From Argentina anserina (lineage: Eukaryota; Streptophyta; Magnoliopsida; Rosales; Rosaceae): a stretch of 64,000 nt of DNA. The notes under the pieces are model-generated. The model searched no databases and was not told the origin of the DNA. It saw only the letters and a program-made list of their open reading frames with translations. The stretch covers positions 930,001 through 994,000 of the forward strand of contig NC_065872.1 of assembly GCF_933775445.1 (NCBI RefSeq), given 5' to 3'. Within the stretch, counting starts at the first letter, position 1. Every line of letters begins with the position of its first letter. Shown in pieces: positions 1-10,800 of the stretch. A program made the translations under genes and the position numbers.

Positions 1-95
1 AGGGTGCATAAACTACTTCCTCTAGTATCAAACTAGGAACTAATAACAGAAGCTAGTATAGGTACAGCATACTCTGAGAGCACATAAGTTGATAC

Positions 96-1645
96 CTTCT
101 CATCTTCCACATGAATTTGTCGTAGTCTCTTCTGATAGCAAAACTCATATGACCACCAACCCTCTTGCTGCATAGAGAAGTTATTATGTTCAGAGTAGTT
201 TAGAATAGATGCATGATCATCAATAGGGCACCAGGCACTGTTTACTAAGCTACATGATGATGAGAAACAGGAAAAGAATAACGTGCTCCTAGGAGCCACT
301 TAACTAATATCTATCTAATCTTATAAAAAGGGGAACGTGAGAGTATAAGTAGGGCAATATATATTCAAGCATTACACCATCTATAACATTAATAAACAGT
401 TTTAGAGTCACAGATCTTACTCTAATAAAGCATTGGTCCTTGAGTACTTCAAGCAGCTCATCCGGAGTCTTCATCTTAATGGGCTTCTCAGATTCTACAA
501 TCATGGTGCTAGTATTCTGCTGGAGAATTGGCTTCCCACTCTTAGCTTCCTCCACCTTAGGCATGTAACATATAAAGTTCTGTCCATTCTTATTCGGCAT
601 AACCACAGACTCCTGATCATCTTCCTGTAATAGTTGCAGTCACCATTACCATAAATTTCCTTGTATCACAATATATACCTAGAAGGCTAGAAATCAAATC
701 TTACTGATAGGTGGGAAGTAACAATTGGCACAAGTAACAGAAAATAAACTATAGCTTACAGGAAGAAATGGTGACTCTTCAGAATGGAATTCAATCTTGT
801 ACTTTGGCTCACGAGAACTACGACTAAAAGTGCTGCCACCTGCTCATCAATATTCAGAGTTCAGAAGAAACAACAAGACCATAACTTTGCCGCACTAGAA
901 TTTCACTTATGCATACATCTTATCCACACATGAATGGTTTCCTACCATAGGTGGATTTCTAAGGTCACTCTCTCCAAACTAGTCTTCGGAAACTTAAACC
1001 CTCTTTCTCTGCAATGCAAGTTCTCTGCTCATCAATATTCAGAGTTCAGAAGAAACGACAAGACCATAACTTTGCCGCACTAGAATTTCACTTATGCATA
1101 CATCTTATCCACACATGAATGGTTTCCTACCATAGGTGGATTTCTAAGGTCACTCTCTCCAAACTAGTCTCCGGAAACTTAAACCCTCTTTCTACTGCAA
1201 TGCAAGTTCTCTTCTCATAGAATTACTTCTTAGCTTAGCTTAGCTTACAAAATGTGCAGACTAATATGGTAAACTAAGTAAATTTAAGCATACATTATCC
1301 TACATAAATGATCGTCCCCTTAATAAACACCACTTAAATTTCATCGAATTCATCTAATTACGGCTAAATCACATGAATAAACACATTATGAACCCTAAAT
1401 CTGCACCATTGATTTCAAGCTCAGCATGATCAAAACTCAAAAAGCTAGTAAATTGGTAAGCAATACATGATTTTGGGATGAAATAAGCAACTGGGTCGAT
1501 CAAATTCAGAGATGGGTCATGCAAATCGAGCTCAAATTTAGAGATTAGAAGAGTGATTTATACCTAAGTGAGCTGGGTTGATCTCGGCGGAGACCAGGTG
1601 GCAGAGAGCGAACCCAAGTAGAGTGAGAACCAGTGCTATCTTCAT
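96..1645 (-). CDS. OS9: OS-9 homologue, MRH-domain ER lectin (5' part; gene runs off the left edge)
   Basis: OS-9 proteins are ER-lumen lectins that read trimmed N-glycans on misfolded glycoproteins and hand them to the HRD1 ubiquitin ligase complex for ERAD. Four exons are visible: 1564-1645, 760-839, 421-624 and 96-167. Their lengths (82, 80, 204, 72) keep one open frame. Exon 1 encodes a signal peptide starting MKIALVLTLLGFALCHLVSA. Exon 2 gives REPKYKIEFHSEESPF and exon 3 a stretch ending TPDELLEVLKDQCFIR. Exon 4 opens QEGWWSYEFCYQK, the start of the MRH (mannose-6-phosphate receptor homology) domain, with its sugar-binding W residues. The order and wording match Arabidopsis OS9 as I remember it. 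The rest of the MRH domain lies left of the window. Intron 1 carries a 185-bp tandem duplication. The upstream region carries an ER-stress element. Confidence 0.88.
841..1211. repeat. Tandem direct duplication, 185 bp, in OS9 intron 1
   Basis: Unit 1 (841-1025) and unit 2 (1026-1211) both start TGCTCATCAATATTCAGAG and end AATGCAAGTTCTC. They differ by only a few substitutions and one 1-base indel. On the gene strand each unit ends in GATGAGCAG, so the duplication has copied the intron's AG acceptor. Unit 1 abuts the true exon 2 start at 839/840. Confidence 0.95.
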
Positions 1646-4369
1646 GGCTCTAATTCAAACAGAGGCATTCAGAATTTGAAGGTATCCAAAGCTTTCGTCA
1701 ATGGAAGACGAAGAAGACGAAGAAGAAGAAGAAGAAGAAGCAGAAGTAGGCTGGAGCTGTCCACGCTAATCTACCAATCAAACGATGACACGTGACATAG
1801 ATGACGTGGCTTGGTTGGAGTGTGATATTGGGCCGGGTTGGGGCTCATAGAGTTGGGCTGATTGAGGAAGACACCGATCCATGTTGTTGCCAATCGGAAA
1901 ATTTGATTTTTACGATCACGGCTCAACTCGGGGTTAACAATTCCGATGTTCTTCATTCATAAGTGAATAAGTTGAGTTTTTGCTTGATGAAAATTCTTGT
2001 ACGCACGGGCGATACAATTTACGGTATGATATATATATATATATATTGACTAATTATACATTAAATCTTTAGCTATATGTTCGTGGGGGAGTCAAAGACA
2101 ATGTATTGGGGATGTCACTATATGTGATTACTTCTAGTATTCTACCGTATTTACATAGAGACCAATTATTTGGGGGCACTCTTGGCCTTAGTGTAGCTCC
2201 ACCCCCTGCTATCTGATGATCGCCCAAAATGATTTGTCTTAGCTCCTCAAATGAGAAGTGCTCATATTATATAATAGTTTGGTATCTTATTGAAATTTGG
2301 ATGATGAGAAGTGCTCAAACCAATTCGGCAATTCCTTGTGTATATGGATGATGAGATTCCATCTTACTCGAACTGGCATTTATTTGGCATGAACAGGGTG
2401 AAGATGAGACTCATGAGTCGTGAGAGGAGAATACAACTACATATTTTGAATAGTATCACTAGATCAGGATGATAAAATTTAGGGTTTAACCCATTTTGTA
2501 ATTACAAAAAGAATATAATAGAGAAATATAAAAGAGTCTGAAATCATGTTAATTTTTTTTATTATCTATCTAAAATGTTATTATAATAATATAAATATGT
2601 CGTATCAGTTATTATTTAAAATAGATTTTAAATGTCTTGATAAAATGATGGTTCATTTAATATTACTCTACCGGAAAACAAACATTAAACTTGATGTCAC
2701 GCAATCGCAAAAGCTCTAGTGTTCAAAGTGCTTTTACGCTTTGTTGCCTTTTGGCAAACAAGAACAGGCTGTCTAGTGTAAACCCGGCGGCACCTTGTGT
2801 GCGGTGGTGGGGCGGTGGGTTGTTGCCGCCTTGTGAAGGATTAAAGAGAACCGCTTGTGCTTTGTGATCGGCAGTTGGTTGGGTCCCCCCCCCATCAAGT
2901 TAGTTACTTTTTTATGTTCACATGCGCAATCCCCCACCACGTATGGTACACCCTCTTTTTTCTGATTGGCCCCGCACATGATCATCACTGCATCTTTGTC
3001 CCCACTAATCTAAAGATTGCATCTTTTGTTATTCTAGAACAGAATGGGCTTCCACTACTAGTTTCTGTTGAGATGTTTTGTTCTAGCAAACTCATATTTT
3101 AGCTTCACAATCTCGTTTCATACGATTATTAGTTAATTATTAAATTTATGTTTAACTATAATTAGATGTAAATTTAAATGTTAGAATTTTATTTTAAATT
3201 GAGTTATTTTGTTTTCAACCCTTATATTTACATATAATAATTGGGCATGAGAAAACTATTATATTACATTTCTTGGCACACATTGCTTCTATCAGTTCTT
3301 TGCTTATAATATAGTAACTCTACTTGTGTTACGATTAAATTCATCAAACTCAGAATAAATTTATTGTCCAAACTCGAATGTAAAGTAGCAAGATTAAGTG
3401 TACGTGATGGACAATGTGCATTGCTTGCCATAAATTATAGATGTTCGAAGAAATCAACTAAACTATTAATATTGAATTGAAGCTTTTCCTACATGTAAAC
3501 GTTAGAACTAACCAAAAACATAAGCTTTGTCCAAAATAAACCAAACACAAAAGCAACAACCGAGAGATAATAGCTGTTATGTCTAATCGACCGGCCCCAA
3601 GAAGCTTGGAATTCACGGAAACCATGACCTGTTATGTACACAAAATCTTTTTTAATATTCTGAAAGAAAGAAAAATCAAAATATGAGATTCTTGGTCTAT
3701 GCTTTTGTGGCGTTTACGTTAAGCATTTGGAAATCTTACACATTACAAAGGAGCCAACGGACATTTTAGGACGTTCCTTCCATTTCTGACATCCTTTTTT
3801 TTGCTTCACCGAATAATCTTTCCTCTGCAATATCCGAAGCTTCTTCAGGGGTGTTCATTTCTCCAGATAAGTTTCTCTGTCACCAAGAATCTTTGTTGGT
3901 TTTTCTGTTTAAGAAAGACCCTGAATTCTGTTTTGTTCAAAGCTTGTTGCTTTTCTCTGTTTTAGCTGTATTGGTATTGGGGGTTGGTCATTTATCTCTC
4001 TGAATTGGGATTTGGTTAATTTGGATTAGGCAGTAACAATCCTGGTTCAGAGGAAAGGATCCATTGGTTTGGTTTGTGCTTTGAGTTTTGAGTCTCAGCT
4101 GATTTGGTTAGGGGGAACAAAACCCAGTGGAGCTTTAAGGGAGTAGTTGAAGAATCTGAACTTCATTATTAGCAAATTTGAGCTCACAGAGGTTGGAATT
4201 GGTTGCTTCTGGGGAAAGAGCTTTGCTTTTTGTATGGTATATTGTGTGTTTAGCTTTGATTGTGTAAAAGGGTTTGAATCAAATTAGTTGTGTGTGCTCA
4301 CTGGACTTGATTGGAGTTATATAGCAAGATTTAGGCTTAGTTTCTTGTTTTGTATAAACTGTTGAGTGC
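1646..4369. other. Intergenic: OS9 leader/promoter and PHOX upstream region
   Basis: The two genes are divergent, so this stretch holds both promoters. Seen in it are a GAA-rich purine tract at 1704-1740 (CTT on the OS9 strand, in its leader), an (AT)n run near 2030-2045, a C8 run near 2886, and a T-rich and CT-rich stretch from about 3780 to 4369 that is likely the PHOX 5' UTR. The short reading frames at 2773-3102 have no recognisable content. No mobile element was recognised. Confidence 0.6.
1774..1809 (-). promoter_or_regulatory. ER-stress element pair (ERSE plus UPRE-like core) upstream of OS9
   Basis: CCAAT at 1774-1778 is followed by exactly 10 bases and then CACG at 1789-1792. This is the plant ERSE spacing (CCAAT-N10-CACG) bound by bZIP17/bZIP28 with NF-Y. 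Ten bases further on, 1800-1809 reads on the gene strand as CCACGTCATC, the core of the plant UPRE. The two sites lie about 129-165 bp upstream of the OS9 start codon. The ERSE is on the strand opposite to the gene. The CACG is part of a CACGTG G-box. Confidence 0.6.
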
Positions 4370-6670
4370 ATGATGGGGAAACAAAGTGGGAAGAAGAAGA
4401 AAAGTTCATGTGATAGTCCAAAGACAAGCAATAGTAATGAAAATAGTCCGAAAATCCAAGATAAGGATACAGAAGTTTTCATTGCAATGTCTCATGAATT
4501 GAAGGATGAGGGGAATAAGTTGTTTCAGAAAAGGAATCATGAAGGAGCTATGTTGAAGTATGAGAAAGCCCTTAGATTGCTTCCGAGAAATCACATTGAT
4601 GTGTCGTATCTTCGAAGTAATATGGCGGCTTGTTATATGCAGATGGGGCTGAGTGAGTATCCCAGGGCTATCAATGAGTGTAATTTGGCTCTTGAAGTTA
4701 CACCTAAGTATAGTAAGGCACTGCTGAAGAGGGCAAAGTGTTATGAGGCTTTGAATAGGTTGGATTTGGCTCTGAGAGATGTTTGTACCGTGCTGAACAT
4801 GGAACCGAACAATATCATGGCAATGGAGGTTGCAGAAAGAGTGAAAGATGTGTTAGAGAAGAAGGGACTGAGGGTGACTGACACGGTGATTGAGTTGCCT
4901 CCTGATTATGTTGAACCAAGTAACAATGTCCTTTCAGGGAAAGTAACAAAATCGAAGAGTCGGAAGAAGAAAGGGAACAAAGATGAAGACAAGAAAGGTC
5001 AGGAGGACAATATTGAGGAGAATACTGAAGACAAGATTGAGGAGAAGAAAGCTGTAGAAATAACTGAGGAAATGAAATCTGTGTTTATAGCTGAGGAAAT
5101 GAAGTCTGTGGATATAGGCGAGGAAGATAAGGATGTGGAAATAGCTGAGGAAAAGAAGGCAGAGGTGAAAGTAGTTGTAGAGGAAAAGATCACTACAGTG
5201 GAAGAAGTGCCGAAAAGAAGTGTGAAATTGGTGTTGGGAGAGGACATAAGATGGGCTCAATTGCCAGTAAATTGCACCCTGTTGGAACTAAGGGAGGTAA
5301 TCCGTGATCGGTTTCCGAGATCAAGAGCAGTTCTTATCAAATATAGAGACCAAGAAGGTGATTTGGTCACTATCACTACTAATGAAGAGCTGAGATGGGC
5401 TGAAGAATCAGTAGAATCAGAAGGCTCAGTTAGGCTATACATAGTAGAAGTTAGCCCTGATCAGGATCCTTTCTTTGAGAAACTGAAAGTTGAAGCGCAC
5501 ATGCTTAACTATGGAGCCAAGAATGGGACCATGGTAAAACACAGGGACATGAAGGGGTTACCTTGCATTGAGGATTGGATCATTGATTTTGCTCAGCTGT
5601 TCAAGAACTATGCTGGGTTTGAATCTGATGCATACTTGGATCTCCATGAACTTGGGATGAAGTTTTACTCTGAGGCTATGGAGGAGACTGTTACTAGTGA
5701 AGAAGCTCAAGACATTTTTGACACAGCAGGAGAGAAGTTCCAGGAAATGGGAGCTTTGGCATTGTTCAATTGGGGAAATGTTCACATGGCCAGGGCAAGG
5801 AAGAAGGTATACATCACAGAAGATTCTACCAAAGAATCTATTATTTTGATCATTAAAACTGCATATGAATGGGCACAGAAAGAATACATGGAAGCTGGAA
5901 GGAGATATGAAGAAGCCTTGCACATCAAACCCGATTTCTATGAAGGTTATCTTGCCCTTGCGCAGCAGCAGTTTGAACAGGCTAAACTATCTTGGTATTA
6001 TGCAATTAGCAGCAGTGTTGATCTGGAGACTTGGCCATCTACAGAGGTTCTAAGACTTTATAACAATGCCGAAGACAACATGGAAAAGGGCATGCAGCTG
6101 TGGGAGGAAGCTGAAGAGCAAAGGTTGAGTCAACTCTCCAGTCCAACTAGTGGTAAAACTCGGTTGCAGAAAATGGGTTTGGATGGCATTGTCAAAGATA
6201 TATCAACTAATGAAGCTGCAGAACAAGCTACAAACATGAGGTCTCAGATAAACCTTCTGTGGGGCACCATGCTCTATGAGCGATCCATTGTGGAGTTCAA
6301 ATTGGGTCTACCTGTATGGCATGAATGCTTGGAAGTTGCAGTTGAGAAGTTTGGACTTGCTGGGGCTACTTCAACCGATATAGCTGTTATGGTCAAAAAC
6401 CACTATTCAAATGATAAAGCATTGGAAGGTGAATTCAAACCATTTCAATTGAAACTTCATATTTTAGTATTTCAGACATTATGCTCACTTTCTATATTTA
6501 CAGGTCTAGGATTCAAGATTGATGAGATAATACAAGCCTGGAATGAGATGTATGAGGCTAAAAAGTGGCAGAGTGGAATTCCATCGTTTCGTTTAGAGCC
6601 ATTACTTCGGCGGAGAGTTTCAAAACTTTATTCTGCTTTGGAAAATGCTTTATTAGACAACAATGAATAG
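4370..6670 (+). CDS. TPR and PB1 domain protein, PHOX/CLMP1 family
   Basis: PHOX proteins pair an N-terminal Hsp70/Hsp90-docking TPR region with a PB1 (octicosapeptide/Phox/Bem1p) domain. CLMP1 acts in chloroplast distribution; other members are thought to be co-chaperones. The TPR region starts at about residue 43 (ELKDEGNKLFQKR) and runs to about 160. A Lys/Glu-rich linker with repeated EE-K blocks covers about 200-280. PB1 covers about 283-365, with the acidic OPCA-type stretch YRDQEGDLVTITTNEEL. A helical C-terminal region follows. The first exon ends at 6428. A 75-nt GT-AG intron (6429-6503) then joins ALEG to LGFKIDEI, which matches the family, so the spliced product is 741 residues. 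The intron has no stop, so an unspliced frame gives 766. ATGATG at the start means M1 or M2 (4373) could initiate. Closest Arabidopsis relatives are PHOX3 or CLMP1; I cannot choose between them. Confidence 0.92.
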   Translation: MMGKQSGKKKKSSCDSPKTSNSNENSPKIQDKDTEVFIAMSHELKDEGNKLFQKRNHEGAMLKYEKALRLLPRNHIDVSYLRSNMAACYMQMGLSEYPRAINECNLALEVTPKYSKALLKRAKCYEALNRLDLALRDVCTVLNMEPNNIMAMEVAERVKDVLEKKGLRVTDTVIELPPDYVEPSNNVLSGKVTKSKSRKKKGNKDEDKKGQEDNIEENTEDKIEEKKAVEITEEMKSVFIAEEMKSVDIGEEDKDVEIAEEKKAEVKVVVEEKITTVEEVPKRSVKLVLGEDIRWAQLPVNCTLLELREVIRDRFPRSRAVLIKYRDQEGDLVTITTNEELRWAEESVESEGSVRLYIVEVSPDQDPFFEKLKVEAHMLNYGAKNGTMVKHRDMKGLPCIEDWIIDFAQLFKNYAGFESDAYLDLHELGMKFYSEAMEETVTSEEAQDIFDTAGEKFQEMGALALFNWGNVHMARARKKVYITEDSTKESIILIIKTAYEWAQKEYMEAGRRYEEALHIKPDFYEGYLALAQQQFEQAKLSWYYAISSSVDLETWPSTEVLRLYNNAEDNMEKGMQLWEEAEEQRLSQLSSPTSGKTRLQKMGLDGIVKDISTNEAAEQATNMRSQINLLWGTMLYERSIVEFKLGLPVWHECLEVAVEKFGLAGATSTDIAVMVKNHYSNDKALEGEFKPFQLKLHILVFQTLCSLSIFTGLGFKIDEIIQAWNEMYEAKKWQSGIPSFRLEPLLRRRVSKLYSALENALLDNNE

Positions 6671-7837
6671 AGACATTTTGCTACTTTGTGGACCATGTGG
6701 TATTCTTATTTAGGTAAGGCATGAATTTTCACTTTTATGTGACATGCATACTTGAACTTGTTCATCAATTTATGTTGACACATCGTTTAAGCAATTGACC
6801 ATTCAACTGCTTTGCCTCTTCTGCAGATTTTCTTGGTGTTCCTGTCATGTTTGTTGGAACTTCATTTACATACAGTGGTTTGGAACTTTGTTTACTACGG
6901 TGGATAATTTCATGGATCTAATTATTTATTTGTAGTAGTTCAGAAACACACACTTTTCCCTTGTTTTTACACCTTAAGGGGTTGAGGTGAAGTTGCAGAT
7001 CTTTGTTTTAGTTAATTTCTGCCTTCATCAACATAGCTTTACAATCTCTGCTAGAGCATCAGTACCTGTAATAGAAGCATCAAGCATCTACCTTGAAGTT
7101 AGTGTGGAGTGTAACTCAATTTTTTCTTTTCTTTTCTGGGCTGTCTTTCAAGGGAAGGACTTCCCAAATAATGGTCATTAAATACATTTGATAGCTTCGT
7201 ACTTACCAATGATACATTTTCAAATGCAGTTGTCATCCAGATATATTTATGGTCCAAGTCTCTTAAACATTGCAGCTTCCCTTGTACTGTTCTAGATTGG
7301 AAAGCATAGTATCAGTTTCAATTTTTCTTTCATTCAGGGTTCTGATGTGGGTTTCTTGTCTGTGCTGGTTCTTTTTTTTGAGCTTCTGTTACTTCTCTCT
7401 TCTGTTCATTCTACAGCTTCTTGATGGCATGAGTAAATTGTTTCAAAGTCTCATAGATTGTATTTTGTATTATGATCAAATTATGGGTCACTTGGTTTGT
7501 GTTTGAACTTCTTAATTTTCTATATGCCCATTTGTATAGCAAGTCATGACTTAGGGGACTCTTAGCTACCAATTGTGATTGTATATATTCATTTAGTTTG
7601 TTATGTAAAAAGAATGCACTACACAACTTTCAAACACCACTGTGCTTGCAACAGAGTAGATTTTATGAATATATGCAATTGTGTAAAATTGAAAATCTAA
7701 TCCCGATATCAAATCTGGGCATATGTTCAGTAATCAAAGTCCAATGGTCCATTCACATATATGTAATTATTTAGCCTGTTCAAGAAACTTGAACAAAATG
7801 GCATCCCTTTCTCCCAAAGCTCCGAGCTTTCAATCTA
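6671..7837. other. 3' flanks of the convergent PHOX and LRR genes
   Basis: A possible 3'-UTR intron of the PHOX gene lies at 6714-6826 (ATTTAG, then GTAAGG to CTGCAG). The rest is AT-rich and T-rich 3' flank. Small frames such as 7270-7506 are T-rich and look non-coding. Confidence 0.45.
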
Positions 7838-10800
7838 TTAGGGTCGAAAGCTTATCAGATTAAGGAGGGAAGTAGTCTGTAGCTTCCTAATTTCAGATGC
7901 AGTCACCATACTAGACTCCAAGGTTAAGGATTGTAGATTCTTCAAAGGCTTTAAATACTGCAATCCTTCATCCGTGATGCATGAATTTGAAATGTTTAAT
8001 GACACCAGTGCAGTCAATCCTGCAGTGTCAAAAGAAAATGAAAGTGAAAAAAAACCCCATTAAAACCAACAATCTCTTCTAACTCCACTAATTGCCTGAG
8101 GGACTGGTCTGGCAAGATAACATCCCGGAAAAAGCACAAGAAATCCCCCATTCCCCCAATGGAAGTCGGATTCAATGGCAGTACAAAACCAATTACACCA
8201 GAAATCACTAGGAAAAAGAAACTGAATATACCAGAAATCACTTCCAAGGATTTATCTGTTAACTTGCAGTTTTGCGACAAATTCAGCCATGTAAGACAGT
8301 CGAGATCTTTGAGATTCTTCACACCAGTATCAGTCAATAATCCACCACATATTTCAAGAGATTGAAGGTTCTTGAAGTCTGTACATGAACACATAATACT
8401 ATAAACAGAGAAGATAACCAAGTTGCAGAAGCAAGTATTATAAATTTGAAGCACTGTCAATTTCATCAAATTGGATTAGGGAGCAAAGTTACATCCTGAA
8501 ATATTGAATCACTACCTTCGGGGTTTCCAAATAGGTTTTGAGTTTTTAACTTTTTTTTTGTTAAGAATAGGATTTGTCAGCTCAAGACCTCAGTTAACGG
8601 GAAGAAGTCCACAGGAAAAAGTACATGCATAGGCAAAGCAACAAAAACTTGTTCTATAAGTTTAAAGTGAATCAAAACATATAACATACGTTTTAGAACG
8701 TTTGCTCCAGAGTCTGAAATCTGAGCACCAAAGAGATCCAGATGCGTCAAATTTGTAAGACCTGCAGCAGTAAAACCACGAAATAATGGAATGAAAGGTC
8801 TGAAGTTTCAACCCAAAGATAGGAAGCAAACAGAGCTATAACCTGTGATTCAGAAGGTAGAAAAGCTGATTCCAAATGAAAAAATAGGATCAATTTGACT
8901 GAACTAGTAGCTTACATCTATAGTATGGCTCTTAGGCTCTAGCAACAAATGACAAAGCTATAAGCTCAAGGGTTGGGCTTAAAATCCTTAGCATAAGCAT
9001 AAGCAAGAACTACAAATTGCTCACATGAAACGAAATTGAAACAGCAAGAAATCAACCCTTCTAGCCCCTAGGCTAAATGTACTGGGATATCTCATGCAGG
9101 GTGCGTATTCTCTAAAATTCAGATTAATGTTTTGCAATTTTCAGGAAACACAGATTAGCACAAGCACACAAACATGTGTGTTCTACTGCACAATCTAGTA
9201 GTGTTGCGAATTCTTGCATGCAAAGGAACTAGAAATTTCCATACCTGTAATAGCTGCAAGTCCATCATCAGTAATTTGACGAGCATCCAAATTAAGTGAT
9301 TTGAGAGATGTCAGTCCATTTAACTTTTTCAGACTACTGTCAGTTACCAGGGTGAATGACAAGTTTAATTTTTCCAGATTCTTTAACCCTGGAAGCCACA
9401 ACAACCAGAAAATCAACTTATGCTTGAGAAGCAATGTATGTGGCAAACAATACATAATAAGATCAAAATGCTCAGAAATACTACAAGTGGATGAGCAGAC
9501 AAGAGAATATTACAACTGTTATAACACAAACAATGTTAGGAAAAGAAAACATGCATAAGCTCAATATAACAAAGAAATGCATGGGAGCTGTGTGCTAACA
9601 GGAAGGCACTACAATTTTGATCTGAAAAAGAAACACTTTCAATAGATTATAGGAATAGCTAACATGAGCCACAAAATTGCATAAAAAATTACAACAAGAA
9701 TACAGGCACCTGCAAGCAGAACAAAGTCCTTACCTGAGAGATGACTGATCCCATTGCGTCCAACTTCAGTATCAGACAACTCCAAATTCTTTAAGAGTTC
9801 AAACCCTGTATACAAAAGGCACTTATTAAAATAAGCTGGATTGGACGTTCAATAACAAAGATTACAAGTTATCAAGAACTTTCACTGCTTGGTTGAAGCT
9901 ATTCATAATGTTCAGAATGTAGTGACCGGCAAGAGCTGTTATCTTCTTCTTTTAATAAGAACAGTTAAATTTTGATATAAATAACAGTTCCTTAATTAAA
10001 AACTCATTTCCCTTATATGCTAGTGTTAAATTAATGCACCTAATCTCCTTTTTCATTCTACATCAAATTTTTAAAAACAAAAACCAGATGTAAAAATATC
10101 ACTGTCGTCTCATTGTAAACCTGACAAGTACGATAGCCCCTCGTCACCTATCTTACAAGAATCCAGGTTCAAGCTCTCCAAATTTGTCAAACCTAGAAAT
10201 GATACTAGTTAGTCATTTATCTATGTCAACTATAACATATAAGAAGAAATTTTCTTTTGCATGAAAGAGAAACCTTTTAGATGCACTAAACTTGCATCTG
10301 TAATATTGTTGAATCCCAAGCTCAAAAACTTCAAGTTCGTAAGGCCTGTTGTAGGTTGGTAAAGTAAAAAATACCGATTACTCCAGCCAAAATGGAAAAC
10401 AATAAGTAAAAGGATAAACTCTGTTGGACAAATTATGAGAACCACTTGGCCCCAAAATCTTATGATCACTCACCAGAAAATTTATCACATCCCTCATCTG
10501 ATAATTTGCATCTGTTGAGATTCAAGTAAGCCAGTGCAACAAGTGCTGCACCAGAAAACATTAGTTTCAGACAACATTATAGAAGATTCTTAGAATCCTT
10601 CACTTCTCTCGAGTGCTAAAATCAATCATCAGAAAGCAAACCTGAAATAGATTCCAAACATGCAGAAGTAACATTGCATCCCTCTAAGTTCAAGATATTA
10701 AGCTTGTGCAAGCCTGCCATACAGAAAAGAAAACCAAGAAACCAAGCAATTGAATCTAAGTTACCTCAGGACAAACAGAACATATGAGGGATAAACCCAA

